Positions 51,085-59,415 of a DNA stretch of 64,000 bases are shown piece after piece. This stretch comes from Plut-88900 sp965116945 (GTDB taxonomy: Bacteria; Chloroflexota; Dehalococcoidia; Plut-88900). A program made the position numbers and the translations under genes. The stretch is from positions 1,116,001 through 1,180,000 of the forward strand of contig OZ220734.1 of NCBI GenBank assembly GCA_965116945.1. The letters are read 5' to 3'. Under the pieces are notes generated by a model. It had not been told where the DNA came from, ran no database searches, and was given only the letters and a program-made list of their open reading frames with translations. Within the stretch, counting starts at the first letter, position 1; the number at the start of each line of letters is the position of its first letter.

Positions 51085-52194
51085 ATGGCCAGGAACGGAT
51101 TCAAAGTTATGGACTCGGACATGCACGTCATTGAGCCCAAGGACCTTTGGCAAGACTACATCGACCCCAAGTTCAGAGACCGCGCCCCCCAGGGCTTCGA
51201 CCGCTACCTGGGAGACATGCAGGTGCTGGTGGAAGGGCATCTACATCCTGCCGACTCAGGCGATACCGGCGTGCAACTCGTCGAGGAGAGGGGCTTTCAC
51301 GAGATCTACGCCGACCCATACTCCAATGGCTGGGACTCTGCTTCCCAGGTCCGGGCTATGGACGCCGAGGGGATAGACGTGGCTTTCCTGTATCCCAGTC
51401 GCGGCCTCTTTGCCCTGGCCCTGGACACCATGGACCCAGGGCTCGGCGACGCTATAGCCCGGGCCTACACCCGCTGGATGAGCGACTTCTGCGCTCCCGC
51501 CCCCCAGCGCCTGTGGGGAGCGGCCATGATATCTCCCTTTGAAGTTGAATCGGCCGTAAATGAGGTCCGACAGGCCGCGGACACCTACGACTTCAGGGCC
51601 GCTTTCATGCGCCCGAACGTTGTCAACGGCCACAACTGGCACGATCCCTATTACGATCCCCTCTGGAGCGAACTCGAAGCACGGGGCATTAGCCTGGGCT
51701 TCCACGAGGGCGCTACCACCGCCATGAACCAGATCGGCAACCGTTTCCCGAACTATTCCATGTACCACGTCTGCTCTCATCCCATGGAAATGATGATCAG
51801 CGTGGTGGATACCATCGGCGGAGGCGTGATGGAACGGTTCCCCAATCTGAGAATCGGCTTTCTGGAGGGCAACTGCTCTTGGCTGCCCTGGCTGCTGTGG
51901 CGCATGGACGAACACGATGAACTCATGGCCATGAACAACGGCGCCGGCCTGACCATGACCCCCACCGAATATTTCAAGCGACAGGGATTCGTCTCATTCG
52001 AGGCCGATGAGCTCCCCGCTCGATACCTATCCGAATTCGGACTGGGGGATGTGGCCGTTTTCTCCACAGACTACCCCCACGGAGATTCCAAGTACCCCCA
52101 CGCCACCGAGGGCTTCCTCGAAATGCCCATCAGCGAGGAGATGAAGAAGGCTGTCCTCTGGGATAACTGCGCTCGCCTCTACAACCTGAACTAG
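51085..52194 (+). CDS. Amidohydrolase-2 family metal-dependent hydrolase (copy 3)
   Basis: A 369-aa protein opening with DSDMHVIEP, close to the copy at 31879 throughout, including LEGNCSWLPWLLWRMDE, the STDYPHGDSKYPHAT signature and the DNCARLYNLN end. The metal His and Asp set is intact. It follows the amidase by 91 bp on the same strand. A shared pathway of amide, then acid, catabolism is inference. Confidence 0.85.
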   Translation: MARNGFKVMDSDMHVIEPKDLWQDYIDPKFRDRAPQGFDRYLGDMQVLVEGHLHPADSGDTGVQLVEERGFHEIYADPYSNGWDSASQVRAMDAEGIDVAFLYPSRGLFALALDTMDPGLGDAIARAYTRWMSDFCAPAPQRLWGAAMISPFEVESAVNEVRQAADTYDFRAAFMRPNVVNGHNWHDPYYDPLWSELEARGISLGFHEGATTAMNQIGNRFPNYSMYHVCSHPMEMMISVVDTIGGGVMERFPNLRIGFLEGNCSWLPWLLWRMDEHDELMAMNNGAGLTMTPTEYFKRQGFVSFEADELPARYLSEFGLGDVAVFSTDYPHGDSKYPHATEGFLEMPISEEMKKAVLWDNCARLYNLN

Positions 52195-52287
52195 CCTGAA
52201 ACCGCAGTATAGGGCAGACGCCTTACTGAGACTTCCAATTCTCAGTGCGGGGGACTAACTGCCTGTCGGCTTACAGCCTACTCAGGA

Positions 52288-53340
52288 CTAGGCGGAGACG
52301 GGTCGGGCCATGGGCAGGTTGGGGTGTACCTCCAGGTCCCACCCCGACCGCTCGCCAGACAGCAGGCGGCGGTAGCCGCAGGCTGCGATCATTGCAGCGT
52401 TGTCCGTGCAGAATACGGGCGGCGGACAGCTTATATCCACCGGGCTTCCCTCGGCCATAGCCGATCGCAATGCACCATTGGCCGCCACCCCACCCGAGAG
52501 CAGCACCTTCTCCACCCCTTCGCGTTTTGCAGCCTGGGCCGTCTTTTCCACCAGCACGTCCACCACTGCCTCCTGGAACCCGGCAGCCACATCGGAGAGG
52601 AGGGGGTCGGGGTTCTCCGTGTCAACACGGTCGTCTATGCTGTCGACGGCCAGGCCCATGTCTTTCGAGGCACGAATCACTGCTGTCTTCAGGCCACTGA
52701 AGGAGAAATCGTCTGTGCCCTTTAACCACGCGCGGGGGAAGGGCTTCGGCTGGCTCCCCTTTCGGGCTACACGTTCCACCACGGGCCCCCCTGGATACCC
52801 AAGCCCGAGGACCCGAGCCACCTTGTCGAAGGATTCGCCGGCGGCGTCGTCCCGGGTGCGGCCCAGAAGGGTGTATTCGCCATGACCCCGCATCAATACG
52901 AGATCCGTATGCCCGCCGGAGGCTATGAGGCATAGGCAGGGAAGTTCGGGGCCGGCATCCGTAAGGCCTTCCTTTACCAGCCAGTTAGCGTAAACGTGGC
53001 CCTCCAGGTGGTTGACTCCCAGCAGAGGGAGTTCGTGAGCCAGGGCCAGCGCCTTGGCCATGCTCACCCCTATTAACAGGGAACCGGCGAGACCCGGCCC
53101 CTTGGTCACTGCTATGGCGTCTATGTCGTGCCAACCCACTTTGGCCTTTTCCAGGGCCAGGTTTACTACGGGGACTATCTGGAGGATGTGCTGCCGGGAT
53201 GCTACCTCGGGTACCACCCCTCCGTATCGGGCGTGGATGTCCACCTGTGTTGAGATGACGTTGGAGAGGACCAGGGCCCCGTCTTGCACCACGGCTGCCG
53301 CGGTCTCGTCGCAGGAAGTCTCTATGCCTAGTACAAGCAT
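52288..53340 (-). CDS. tsaD: tRNA N6-threonylcarbamoyladenosine synthase
   Basis: A 350-aa ASKHA-fold enzyme that transfers the threonylcarbamoyl group to A37 of ANN-decoding tRNAs, with TsaB, TsaC and TsaE. LGIETSCDETAAAVV is the N-terminal nucleotide-binding strand and HLEGH the metal motif. TATAAT lies 10 nt before the ATG with no Shine-Dalgarno, so the message probably has a very short leader. Confidence 0.95.
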   Translation of the reverse strand: MLVLGIETSCDETAAAVVQDGALVLSNVISTQVDIHARYGGVVPEVASRQHILQIVPVVNLALEKAKVGWHDIDAIAVTKGPGLAGSLLIGVSMAKALALAHELPLLGVNHLEGHVYANWLVKEGLTDAGPELPCLCLIASGGHTDLVLMRGHGEYTLLGRTRDDAAGESFDKVARVLGLGYPGGPVVERVARKGSQPKPFPRAWLKGTDDFSFSGLKTAVIRASKDMGLAVDSIDDRVDTENPDPLLSDVAAGFQEAVVDVLVEKTAQAAKREGVEKVLLSGGVAANGALRSAMAEGSPVDISCPPPVFCTDNAAMIAACGYRRLLSGERSGWDLEVHPNLPMARPVSA

Positions 53341-53350
53341 GCCGGGAGAT

Positions 53351-53356
53351 ATTATA
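53351..53356 (-). promoter_or_regulatory. -10 box for tsaD
   Basis: TATAAT on the minus strand, ten bases before the tsaD start codon. The implied leader is about four nucleotides. The -35 is not evident. Confidence 0.5.
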
Positions 53357-53394
53357 ACTCGTTGATCCTTATCCGAAGTCCCAACAAATCTCCA

Positions 53395-53613
53395 TCATGA
53401 TGCTGCTGCCAGGGCGGATGAATTATTAGGCGTCGCCCGCCCGATAGGACAGCCTGCGCACCAGCCGTGGCGGCAAGGGCCTTCTATAAGGTGTATCAGC
53501 CCCTGCTCCCTGCGGGCCGACACAGCCACGGAGAACTTATCACTGATCCCCAGCTGCACGGCCATGTCCTTCACCTTTCGGTTCCCGGGCCCCGCAGGAG
53601 CCTGTGCGAATAA
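53395..53613 (-). pseudogene. In-frame C-terminal part of DUF2851, beyond a TAA
   Basis: Continuing in the same frame past the TAA at 53616-53614 gives about 72 residues: a linker, then ARREQGLIHLIEGPCRHG and WCAGCPIGRA, then a stop at 53397-53395. This is the usual C-terminal end of DUF2851 proteins, which carries a small Cys cluster (C-x4-C-x2-C). One codon therefore separates the gene from full length. It may be a nonsense mutation, a sequencing error or a readthrough site. Confidence 0.75.
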
Positions 53614-54696
53614 TTACAAGGCAGCGCGGCGTAGGGCTTCGTTCCGGTCTCCTAAGGCATGGAAAAAAGGCAAGACGACGTTAACTGTCATCTCCCGGGC
53701 CCGCTCCCACCCGATGGCCGGGGGTGCTGCGGCAAGTTCTATGATGAGCCCCGGGTCTCGGTGTTGTTCCGCCAACAGCATCGCTCGCTCGAATCCCTCT
53801 AGCAACCCTTCTCCGGCAAACCGGGCCAGCAGCCTTCCTGCACCCTCCATGCGTCGGACGGGATGGTTGGCGGGCCTGACTCCGGACAGCCTCCAGTCTG
53901 AGCTATCCATCCCTGTTCTCAGAGGTGATCTGTGCCACAGCTTCCGGCCCGACGGCGATGCATTCTTGATGAGACCTGCCACACCCAGGAGCCAGCTGGT
54001 TATAGCTCCGGGGCGCCCTCCCTTGGATAGGGAAGAGGCCAGGTCCTCGATGGTTGACCAGGGGAGCAGCCCGGCGAGTTCTAGGAAGGGCTCCCGATTC
54101 AGGCTATAACCCAGGGCACGCATTAACCCTCTGTAGAGTACCTCTACCGGAGGACTCACAGCCATGTCGCCCTCGAACCGGGTGGCCTTGGCTGCCAGAC
54201 GTGCGGCGCCAGCCTTATCCAGGATGCGTCCCACCTCGTCGCACCCTAGGGTCCGTGCCCGTTCGCTGCAGTTCCCCACTTGTGGAGAGCAGTCCTCTTT
54301 AACTGTTTCATCCGATGGTATGGCAAGGCATCCTTTGAGGGACACTGTGGCAACATGCTCCCCGTCCTGCCGCTCAGTCCACAACGAGTCTGCGTCCCAA
54401 ACAACGTGAAGAACAACGCCGTTGTAGCCCGCGTCCCTGTGATGACCGTGGGTCATCCAGTCTCGGGCCCGCACGTGGACCTCCACGTCACCCCGCATCA
54501 ACCCTAGACCTTCTACGTGGATGGAGCCGTCCAGGAAGTCGGGGCCCTCAGCCCCGTTTGCACGTCCAGGAAACACCACCTGGACCCGGGCCCCGTTCAC
54601 TGTTTGCAACCGCGGCGCCTCAAATGCACGTCGTGCCCAGGCTCGGTGCAGAAGCCCTTCGTCTGCGGGCCTAGCTGTTTTCGGACCAGCGATCAT
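53614..54696 (-). CDS. DUF2851 family protein, truncated by an internal stop
   Basis: The 360 residues before the TAA contain the family's N-terminal half (FPGRANGAEGPDFLDG, RGDVEVHVRARDW, GYNGVVLHVVWD) and a helical C-terminal half (RALGYSLNREPFLELA). Full family length is about 430, matching the reading through to 53395. Function is unknown in the family. Its ATG overlaps the TGA of the XRE regulator gene, so the two are coupled. The lost part holds conserved cysteines. Confidence 0.8.
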   Translation of the reverse strand: MIAGPKTARPADEGLLHRAWARRAFEAPRLQTVNGARVQVVFPGRANGAEGPDFLDGSIHVEGLGLMRGDVEVHVRARDWMTHGHHRDAGYNGVVLHVVWDADSLWTERQDGEHVATVSLKGCLAIPSDETVKEDCSPQVGNCSERARTLGCDEVGRILDKAGAARLAAKATRFEGDMAVSPPVEVLYRGLMRALGYSLNREPFLELAGLLPWSTIEDLASSLSKGGRPGAITSWLLGVAGLIKNASPSGRKLWHRSPLRTGMDSSDWRLSGVRPANHPVRRMEGAGRLLARFAGEGLLEGFERAMLLAEQHRDPGLIIELAAAPPAIGWERAREMTVNVVLPFFHALGDRNEALRRAAL

Positions 54697-54947
54697 TCGG
54701 CTTCACCAGTATCGATACCTGTAGGTGAAGTTGCACGGTACTCCGGACCCGTCTCTTCGGATACCATGCGAAGCAGGGTTACCGAGGCACCCCTGGGAGA
54801 GTAGAGCCCGGTTTCCCACTCACTGACCGTCTGTTGCCGGACCCCGAGTCGCTGGGCCAGTTGACTCTGTGTAACCCCTAGCCTCCGCCTCAAGTCTTTG
54901 ACGTTCTCGGCGTTCCACGCGTTGTTTTCGCATCGATTCCCAAGCAT
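54693..54947 (-). CDS. XRE-family transcriptional regulator
   Basis: An 84-aa Cro/CI-type helix-turn-helix protein. NVKDLRRRLGVTQSQLAQRLGVRQQTVSEWE covers helices 1-4 (split: VTQSQLAQRLGV, QQTVSEWETG). The ATG at 54947 lies six bases after TATAAT, so a leaderless transcript is likely. An exact palindrome sits on the promoter. Overlap with DUF2851 implies joint expression and autoregulation. Confidence 0.85.
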   Translation of the reverse strand: MLGNRCENNAWNAENVKDLRRRLGVTQSQLAQRLGVRQQTVSEWETGLYSPRGASVTLLRMVSEETGPEYRATSPTGIDTGEAE

Positions 54948-54953
54948 ACCGTG

Positions 54954-54972
54954 ATTATACACGTTAACGTGT
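54954..54972 (-). promoter_or_regulatory. Promoter -10 with palindromic operator for xre-DUF2851
   Basis: TATAAT (54959-54954 on the minus strand) adjoins ACACGTTAACGTGT (54959-54972), a 14-bp perfect palindrome. It sits where a repressor dimer would block RNA polymerase. The XRE protein encoded next to it is the natural candidate. It also lies about 20 bp from the -35 of the divergent SufR-like gene. Confidence 0.65.
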
Positions 54973-54992
54973 GAGATTGGGCGCACTGTAGT

Positions 54993-55020
54993 TTGACTTG
55001 GAATACGCAGTGTGTATAGT
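54993..55020 (+). promoter_or_regulatory. Sigma-70-type promoter of the SufR-like gene
   Basis: TTGACT at 54993-54998 and TATAGT at 55015-55020 with a 16-bp spacer. Expected start near 55027, giving a leader of about 64 nt before the ATG at 55091. Confidence 0.6.
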
Positions 55021-55090
55021 ATCTTCAAACGAGTGTACGGGCGCCCGGGGTGGCAGCGCCTGTTTCACGCGGGCGGAGATATAGACCAAG

Positions 55091-55705
55091 ATGCAACACA
55101 CTCGCAGGCAGATATTGGACTGCATCAAGCTCAAGGGCGGTATGAGTGTCGACCAGTTGGGCAGAGAGCTCCAGATAATGCCCGTAACCATCCGGGCCCA
55201 CATTAATGTCCTGGAGCGGGGCAAATTGGTGAAGAGGCGCGAGTTGCGCACCGGACGGGCGGGGAGGCCGCGCATCGTATACTCGCTCACCGATGCTGCG
55301 GAGGACCTGTTCCCCAAGGACTACGACCACCTTGCTGCCAGCCTGATCAGCAACATGCGAGACCTCTACGGTAACAATTCGGTCAAGGAAGTGCTGAAAC
55401 GGGTTGGCGTGGAGATGGCACGTTCCAACGCCAACGAGGTGAAGTCGGAGGATCTGGGGGAGCGAATAAAGGGTGCAACCCGGGTGATGAACAAGATTGG
55501 TTCCCTGGCCACCTGGGAGAAAGACCAGAACGGTTACTCCGTAACGGCCCACAACTGTCCCTATCTACATGTCGCCAACGAATCCGCCGACATTTGCGAC
55601 ATGGAAGTCGCCTTTCTCAAGGAAGTCCTAGACCGGGACGTGATGCTGGAATGTTCGGTGGTGGGCGGAGCACACAACTGCAGGTTCCTTATCAAGGAGG
55701 GATAG
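55091..55705 (+). CDS. SufR-like Fe-S transcriptional regulator
   Basis: A 204-aa DNA-binding protein with an N-terminal winged helix (LDCIKLKGGMSVDQLGREL, RPRIVYSLTDAAEDLFP) and a C-terminal Cys cluster: HNCPYLH, DICDMEV, LECSVVGG and HNCRF. The spacing resembles SufR, which uses an Fe-S cluster to repress suf genes. No suf genes are in the window; a Rieske ferredoxin gene follows 120 bp downstream. Function as an Fe-S or redox sensor is likely. Confidence 0.8.
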   Translation: MQHTRRQILDCIKLKGGMSVDQLGRELQIMPVTIRAHINVLERGKLVKRRELRTGRAGRPRIVYSLTDAAEDLFPKDYDHLAASLISNMRDLYGNNSVKEVLKRVGVEMARSNANEVKSEDLGERIKGATRVMNKIGSLATWEKDQNGYSVTAHNCPYLHVANESADICDMEVAFLKEVLDRDVMLECSVVGGAHNCRFLIKEG

Positions 55706-55743
55706 CTGAAGCGTTCGATACGCACCATCAGCCCCGTGGCGCC

Positions 55744-55768
55744 AAAGCCCCTACCAACAGGGGCTTTT
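55744..55768 (+). terminator. Rho-independent terminator
   Basis: AAAGCCCCT and AGGGGCTTT form a 9-bp stem with a 6-nt loop, ending in TTTT. It follows the SufR-like gene and separates it from the ferredoxin gene. Confidence 0.75.
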
Positions 55769-55825
55769 CCTATGCCCAGACAGAGAAATTAAGCCGTTCT
55801 CGATTATAGTGAAAAGGATTTCTCG

Positions 55826-56137
55826 ATGGCCGACTTTACAAGCGTGGCGAAAGCAGCAGACCTGGGCCCGGGCCAGATGGTCCTGGTGGAAATTGAAGAC
55901 GAAGAAATAGTTGTGGCCAACTCCAACGGAGAGTACTACGCGTTTAGCGCAGAGTGTCCGCACGCAGGCGGACCGTTGGACGAAGGTGAGATGGAAGGAA
56001 AGATCGTAGTCTGCCCCTGGCACGGGGCGGAGTTCGACATGACCACCGGGGAGGCGCTTACGCCGCCGGTCCAGGACAACATCGACACCTACAAGGTCAG
56101 GGTAGAGGGGGAAGACATCCAAGTGTCGCTGGAGTAG
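55826..56137 (+). CDS. Rieske-type 2Fe-2S ferredoxin
   Basis: A 103-aa soluble Rieske ferredoxin. CPHAGGPL and CPWHGAEFD give the Cys2His2 cluster ligands. Such proteins pass electrons to ring-hydroxylating oxygenases. The oxygenase at 34084 lacks an adjacent ferredoxin, so partnership is possible but only inferred. AAGGA precedes the ATG. Confidence 0.9.
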   Translation: MADFTSVAKAADLGPGQMVLVEIEDEEIVVANSNGEYYAFSAECPHAGGPLDEGEMEGKIVVCPWHGAEFDMTTGEALTPPVQDNIDTYKVRVEGEDIQVSLE

Positions 56138-56170
56138 GTCGGCGGGCTGAAGAAGCAGTTCGAGGGTGCC

Positions 56171-57532
56171 TTACCCGAGAGTGTTTAGGAGTATCCCGGC
56201 CAGCCCGAGGAACAGGAGGAAGCCGCATATGTCCGTGATGGTGGTAACGAAGACCATGGAAGCCACCGCAGGGTCTATTTTGAAGAGCTTCAAGCCCAGG
56301 GGCACGACCACTCCACTTATTCCTGCCATTATCATTGTTCCCAGCATGGCTATTCCCAGCGATAACCCCAGAACTATGTCGCCCTTCCATGCATAGGACG
56401 CTACGCCCACCATCAAACCCAGGGCCAGACCGTTAGTCACCCCGAGGGCGAACTCCTTACCGAGAGCCTTCCGGGCATCCCTGAAGGATATGTCTCCCAG
56501 GGCCAGCCCTCTGACCATCAGGGTGATGGTCTGCGCACCCCCCACCCCTCCCTGGCTCGCCACTACCGGGATGAACGCGGCCAGAATTACCATCTTGGCG
56601 ATGGTGGACTCGAAGAGGCTAATTACCACGGACCCGATACCGATGGTCGCGAGGTTCAGGGCCAGCCAAGGCAGCCGATTCCGGACTGAGGTGAAGACGG
56701 GGGTCCCTAACCGCTCCGGCTGAGACAGCGCTGACAATCTGTACATATCCTTGGACACTTTTTCTTCGATGGAATCGACAGCCTGGTCCATGGATATTGC
56801 ACCCAAGAGTGTGCCCTGTTCGTCGGTTACGGGTATGGAGGGGAGATTATGGCGCAGCATCAGACGTGCGCACTCGTCCTGGCGGGTGCCGGGCGCTACG
56901 AAGATAAGCCGGGAGTCCATAACCTCCCGCAGGGAGGCAGACGGGTCTGCCATGACCAGGTCCGTCATGGAGACTGCTCCCGTAAGTCTGTCCCACATGT
57001 CTACCACATACGCCCTTGCAGCAAGTTTGGGGTCTGGGCGAGAGCTTCGAAGGAAGTCCAGGGCCTCCGAGATGGACATCCACTCTTTGAAGGCGACGAA
57101 TTCAGGGGTCATCAAGGCCCCGGCAGTACTCTCGGAATTCTCGATGAATGGGAGTACGGATCCCGGCTCGGGAAAGGAATCAAGCACCCTCTGGGCGAAG
57201 GATGGGGGCAGGGCCCGGAGCACCTGTGAGCCGGCCAGGGAACCAGCGTGCTCAAGCCAAAGTGCTACCAGTACGGGGTCCGCGCCGCGGATCAGTTCCA
57301 ATGCGTCCTCCACCCCTATAACGGAGAGCACGCGTCCTGCTGATTCGTGGGTTAGCCCCGAGAAGAGGAGTTGTCGGGAGCGGGCATCCAGCTGAGACAG
57401 AACGGCGGCCCTGTTGCCGGTGTCAAGGGTTTCCAACGCTGTTACGGCGTGGTGCAGCTCCTGCCTCGCGAGGTGGGCCTTTATGTCTTCCACCGGGGGT
57501 GGGGATGGGGACGGTGCTATCCGTTCAAGCAT
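56171..57532 (-). CDS. mgtE: MgtE-type magnesium transporter
   Basis: A 453-aa transporter with an N-terminal helical superfamily domain (about residues 10-110), two CBS domains (about 120-250) and a C-terminal five-helix membrane region that begins at about residue 270. RLPWLALNLATIGIGSVV, VASQGGVGGAQTITLMVRGLA and VVPLGLKLFKIDPAVA belong to the membrane part (fragments shown). CBS domains gate the channel in response to Mg2+. The start at 57532 is likely, although a longer N-terminus is possible. Confidence 0.92.
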   Translation of the reverse strand: MLERIAPSPSPPPVEDIKAHLARQELHHAVTALETLDTGNRAAVLSQLDARSRQLLFSGLTHESAGRVLSVIGVEDALELIRGADPVLVALWLEHAGSLAGSQVLRALPPSFAQRVLDSFPEPGSVLPFIENSESTAGALMTPEFVAFKEWMSISEALDFLRSSRPDPKLAARAYVVDMWDRLTGAVSMTDLVMADPSASLREVMDSRLIFVAPGTRQDECARLMLRHNLPSIPVTDEQGTLLGAISMDQAVDSIEEKVSKDMYRLSALSQPERLGTPVFTSVRNRLPWLALNLATIGIGSVVISLFESTIAKMVILAAFIPVVASQGGVGGAQTITLMVRGLALGDISFRDARKALGKEFALGVTNGLALGLMVGVASYAWKGDIVLGLSLGIAMLGTMIMAGISGVVVPLGLKLFKIDPAVASMVFVTTITDICGFLLFLGLAGILLNTLG

Positions 57533-57795
57533 GATTCCGATGGATGCCAAAAATATAGGCAACGATCTCGTAGACCGCCACCTACGGTGCAATTCTGTAT
57601 TCAGCTGTTACAGCCCTGCCGGCCCCCGCCCCGTGAGAGACCCTCCCCGGCGACGCTGATGTCAAACCCTATTTGGTTCTGAACCGATTCTTACACACGA
57701 AACAGGATTTGGCAACGGTTTTATTGTACAAATACGGACTTTTTCATGGGGTACTATTGAAAGGCCTGCTTGTCGGGGAATAGAGGAGAAAGACA

Positions 57796-57822
57796 GGACC
57801 CCCGGCATTGTGCCGGGGGTCC
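57796..57822 (-). terminator. Hairpin terminator of the binding-protein gene
   Basis: GGACCCCCGGCA and TGCCGGGGGTCC form a 12-bp perfect stem with a 3-nt loop, followed on the minus strand by TGTCTTTCTCC. It lies 31 bp after the stop of the gene at 57853. Confidence 0.85.
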
Positions 57823-57852
57823 CTTTAATTCTCTATTCAGTTGTGACTGGGC

Positions 57853-59238
57853 TTAGTTGGTCAGCGACTGCTGCCAGGCGACCCAGCGCTCACCCATCAC
57901 GTCGCCTATCTGCCCATCGTGGTTTTCGTCCTCGATGATGGCATATCCGACGTTGGAAGAGGAGGTGGGAAGGTGATCCCTGACCTCATCGAAGTCCGGT
58001 CCGTCCAGAATGGGCACGGCGGCCAGATTCATGGGGCCGTAGCTGATGTACTTGGACAGATCTGCGTTGATCTCCGGGAAGGAGGTCCAGGCCATGAAGA
58101 GCTGGGCCAGCTCGAACAGGTTGGCGTCCGCGTCCTTAAGTCCCCTGGGAGCGCCCCAGGAGTCCGTGTTGATCATGTGGCCGCAGGTCCAGCAGATGGT
58201 GATAGGCTCACCCTCCTTGACCTGGGCGTCGAAGATCCTTCCGTTCCAGGCGGTGCAGAAGTCTATCTCCCGGGATATCAGGCCCGACGGGCAGTCCACA
58301 CCCGCACTCCACCAGAACTTGATCCTGGGACCGATGTCGTCCAGCAGTTCGTATGCTTTATCGATCTGTGCGTCGGACAGGATGGTGAGGGAGGCCCTGC
58401 CCTCGGGAGTCTCCAGGAGTTCAGGTTCGTCAGCAAGGAGAGCGAACCTCAAGCTGGTCTTCCAGCTCCACTCGGGAGCGGCTAGGGAGCGCTCGCCGGG
58501 GTAGTTGTCCCAGTCGAAAACGTCGGCCATGGTAGTCGGGTGGTTCCCGCCCCAGAGCTCGTCAACGGCCTCAAGGCTGTAGGCGACAACATTGGACCAG
58601 GTAATGCCGCCGCCGCCGAAGTACGGCGACCTACCGGCTTCCAGGAAGTCCCGGGTGTCGATGATGCTGAAGTCGAGCTCTTCCAGGTAGCCGTCCGTGG
58701 CGGCCTGCCAGGCGGCCTGTCCGCCGTAGTCCAGGACGTGCCACTGCAGGTTGCCGGTCTCGACCTGGGCCCTTACCTTGGCGTAGTTCATGGTGTCGGT
58801 GACTATTTCGACGCCGAACTGCTCCTGGAACGGTCCCATGTAGGCCTGGGCCTGGGCCGCTTCGTATGCGCCGCCCCAGGTGGCGAAGACCAGGGAGCTG
58901 CCCCGGTGCCTCTCCAGCGCCGCTTCTATCTCTTCCCGGGTCGCCGGGTTATCGACGGTCCATTCGGACATGGCCCTAGGCCCGTCATCCATTGCTTCCG
59001 GCGTTGCCGTTGGGGCCGGGGCTTCGTCTTCATCATCCGCCATTGCTGTGGGCTCGGGAGCTTCGTCCTCTTCCGCAGGCATGGCGGTGGGTTCCGGCAT
59101 GGCGGTGGGTTCCGGCGTGGCCGTGGCAGCTTCACCGCAAGCTGCCACAACCATCAGGACAATTAAAACCAGCCCCAGCGCGGCTATCATCAGCCTGCCG
59201 CGGCCGGCTTTCCTATAGCTATATTTTCCTAGCTTCAT
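57853..59238 (-). CDS. ABC-type solute-binding lipoprotein (copy 2)
   Basis: A 461-aa lipoprotein (lipobox VAAC, C34), paralogous to the gene at 27090 but with an Ala/Pro/Thr/Glu linker (PEPTAMPEPTAMPAEEDE) in place of the collagen-like stalk. The binding fold has CPSGLISREIDFC and CWTCGHMI, the shared Cys cluster. AAAGGAGG lies seven bases before the ATG at 59238. It has no adjacent permease. It may bind the substrate of the catabolic operon upstream, but this is only proximity. Confidence 0.8.
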   Translation of the reverse strand: MKLGKYSYRKAGRGRLMIAALGLVLIVLMVVAACGEAATATPEPTAMPEPTAMPAEEDEAPEPTAMADDEDEAPAPTATPEAMDDGPRAMSEWTVDNPATREEIEAALERHRGSSLVFATWGGAYEAAQAQAYMGPFQEQFGVEIVTDTMNYAKVRAQVETGNLQWHVLDYGGQAAWQAATDGYLEELDFSIIDTRDFLEAGRSPYFGGGGITWSNVVAYSLEAVDELWGGNHPTTMADVFDWDNYPGERSLAAPEWSWKTSLRFALLADEPELLETPEGRASLTILSDAQIDKAYELLDDIGPRIKFWWSAGVDCPSGLISREIDFCTAWNGRIFDAQVKEGEPITICWTCGHMINTDSWGAPRGLKDADANLFELAQLFMAWTSFPEINADLSKYISYGPMNLAAVPILDGPDFDEVRDHLPTSSSNVGYAIIEDENHDGQIGDVMGERWVAWQQSLTN

Positions 59239-59415
59239 ATAAGGTCCTCCTTTATCCATAGTGGGACTATGGTGAACGCCGACCGGGACCGGGGTGAACG
59301 GGATACATGTGACGGAGCCTCCACCTCTTCGGCGGAGTGACCGCCGCAAGGCCCGCAAGGGGATAGTTCAGAATAGTGGCCGAAATTCAGGCTGTCAAGC
59401 GGTCCGGTGCCGAGC

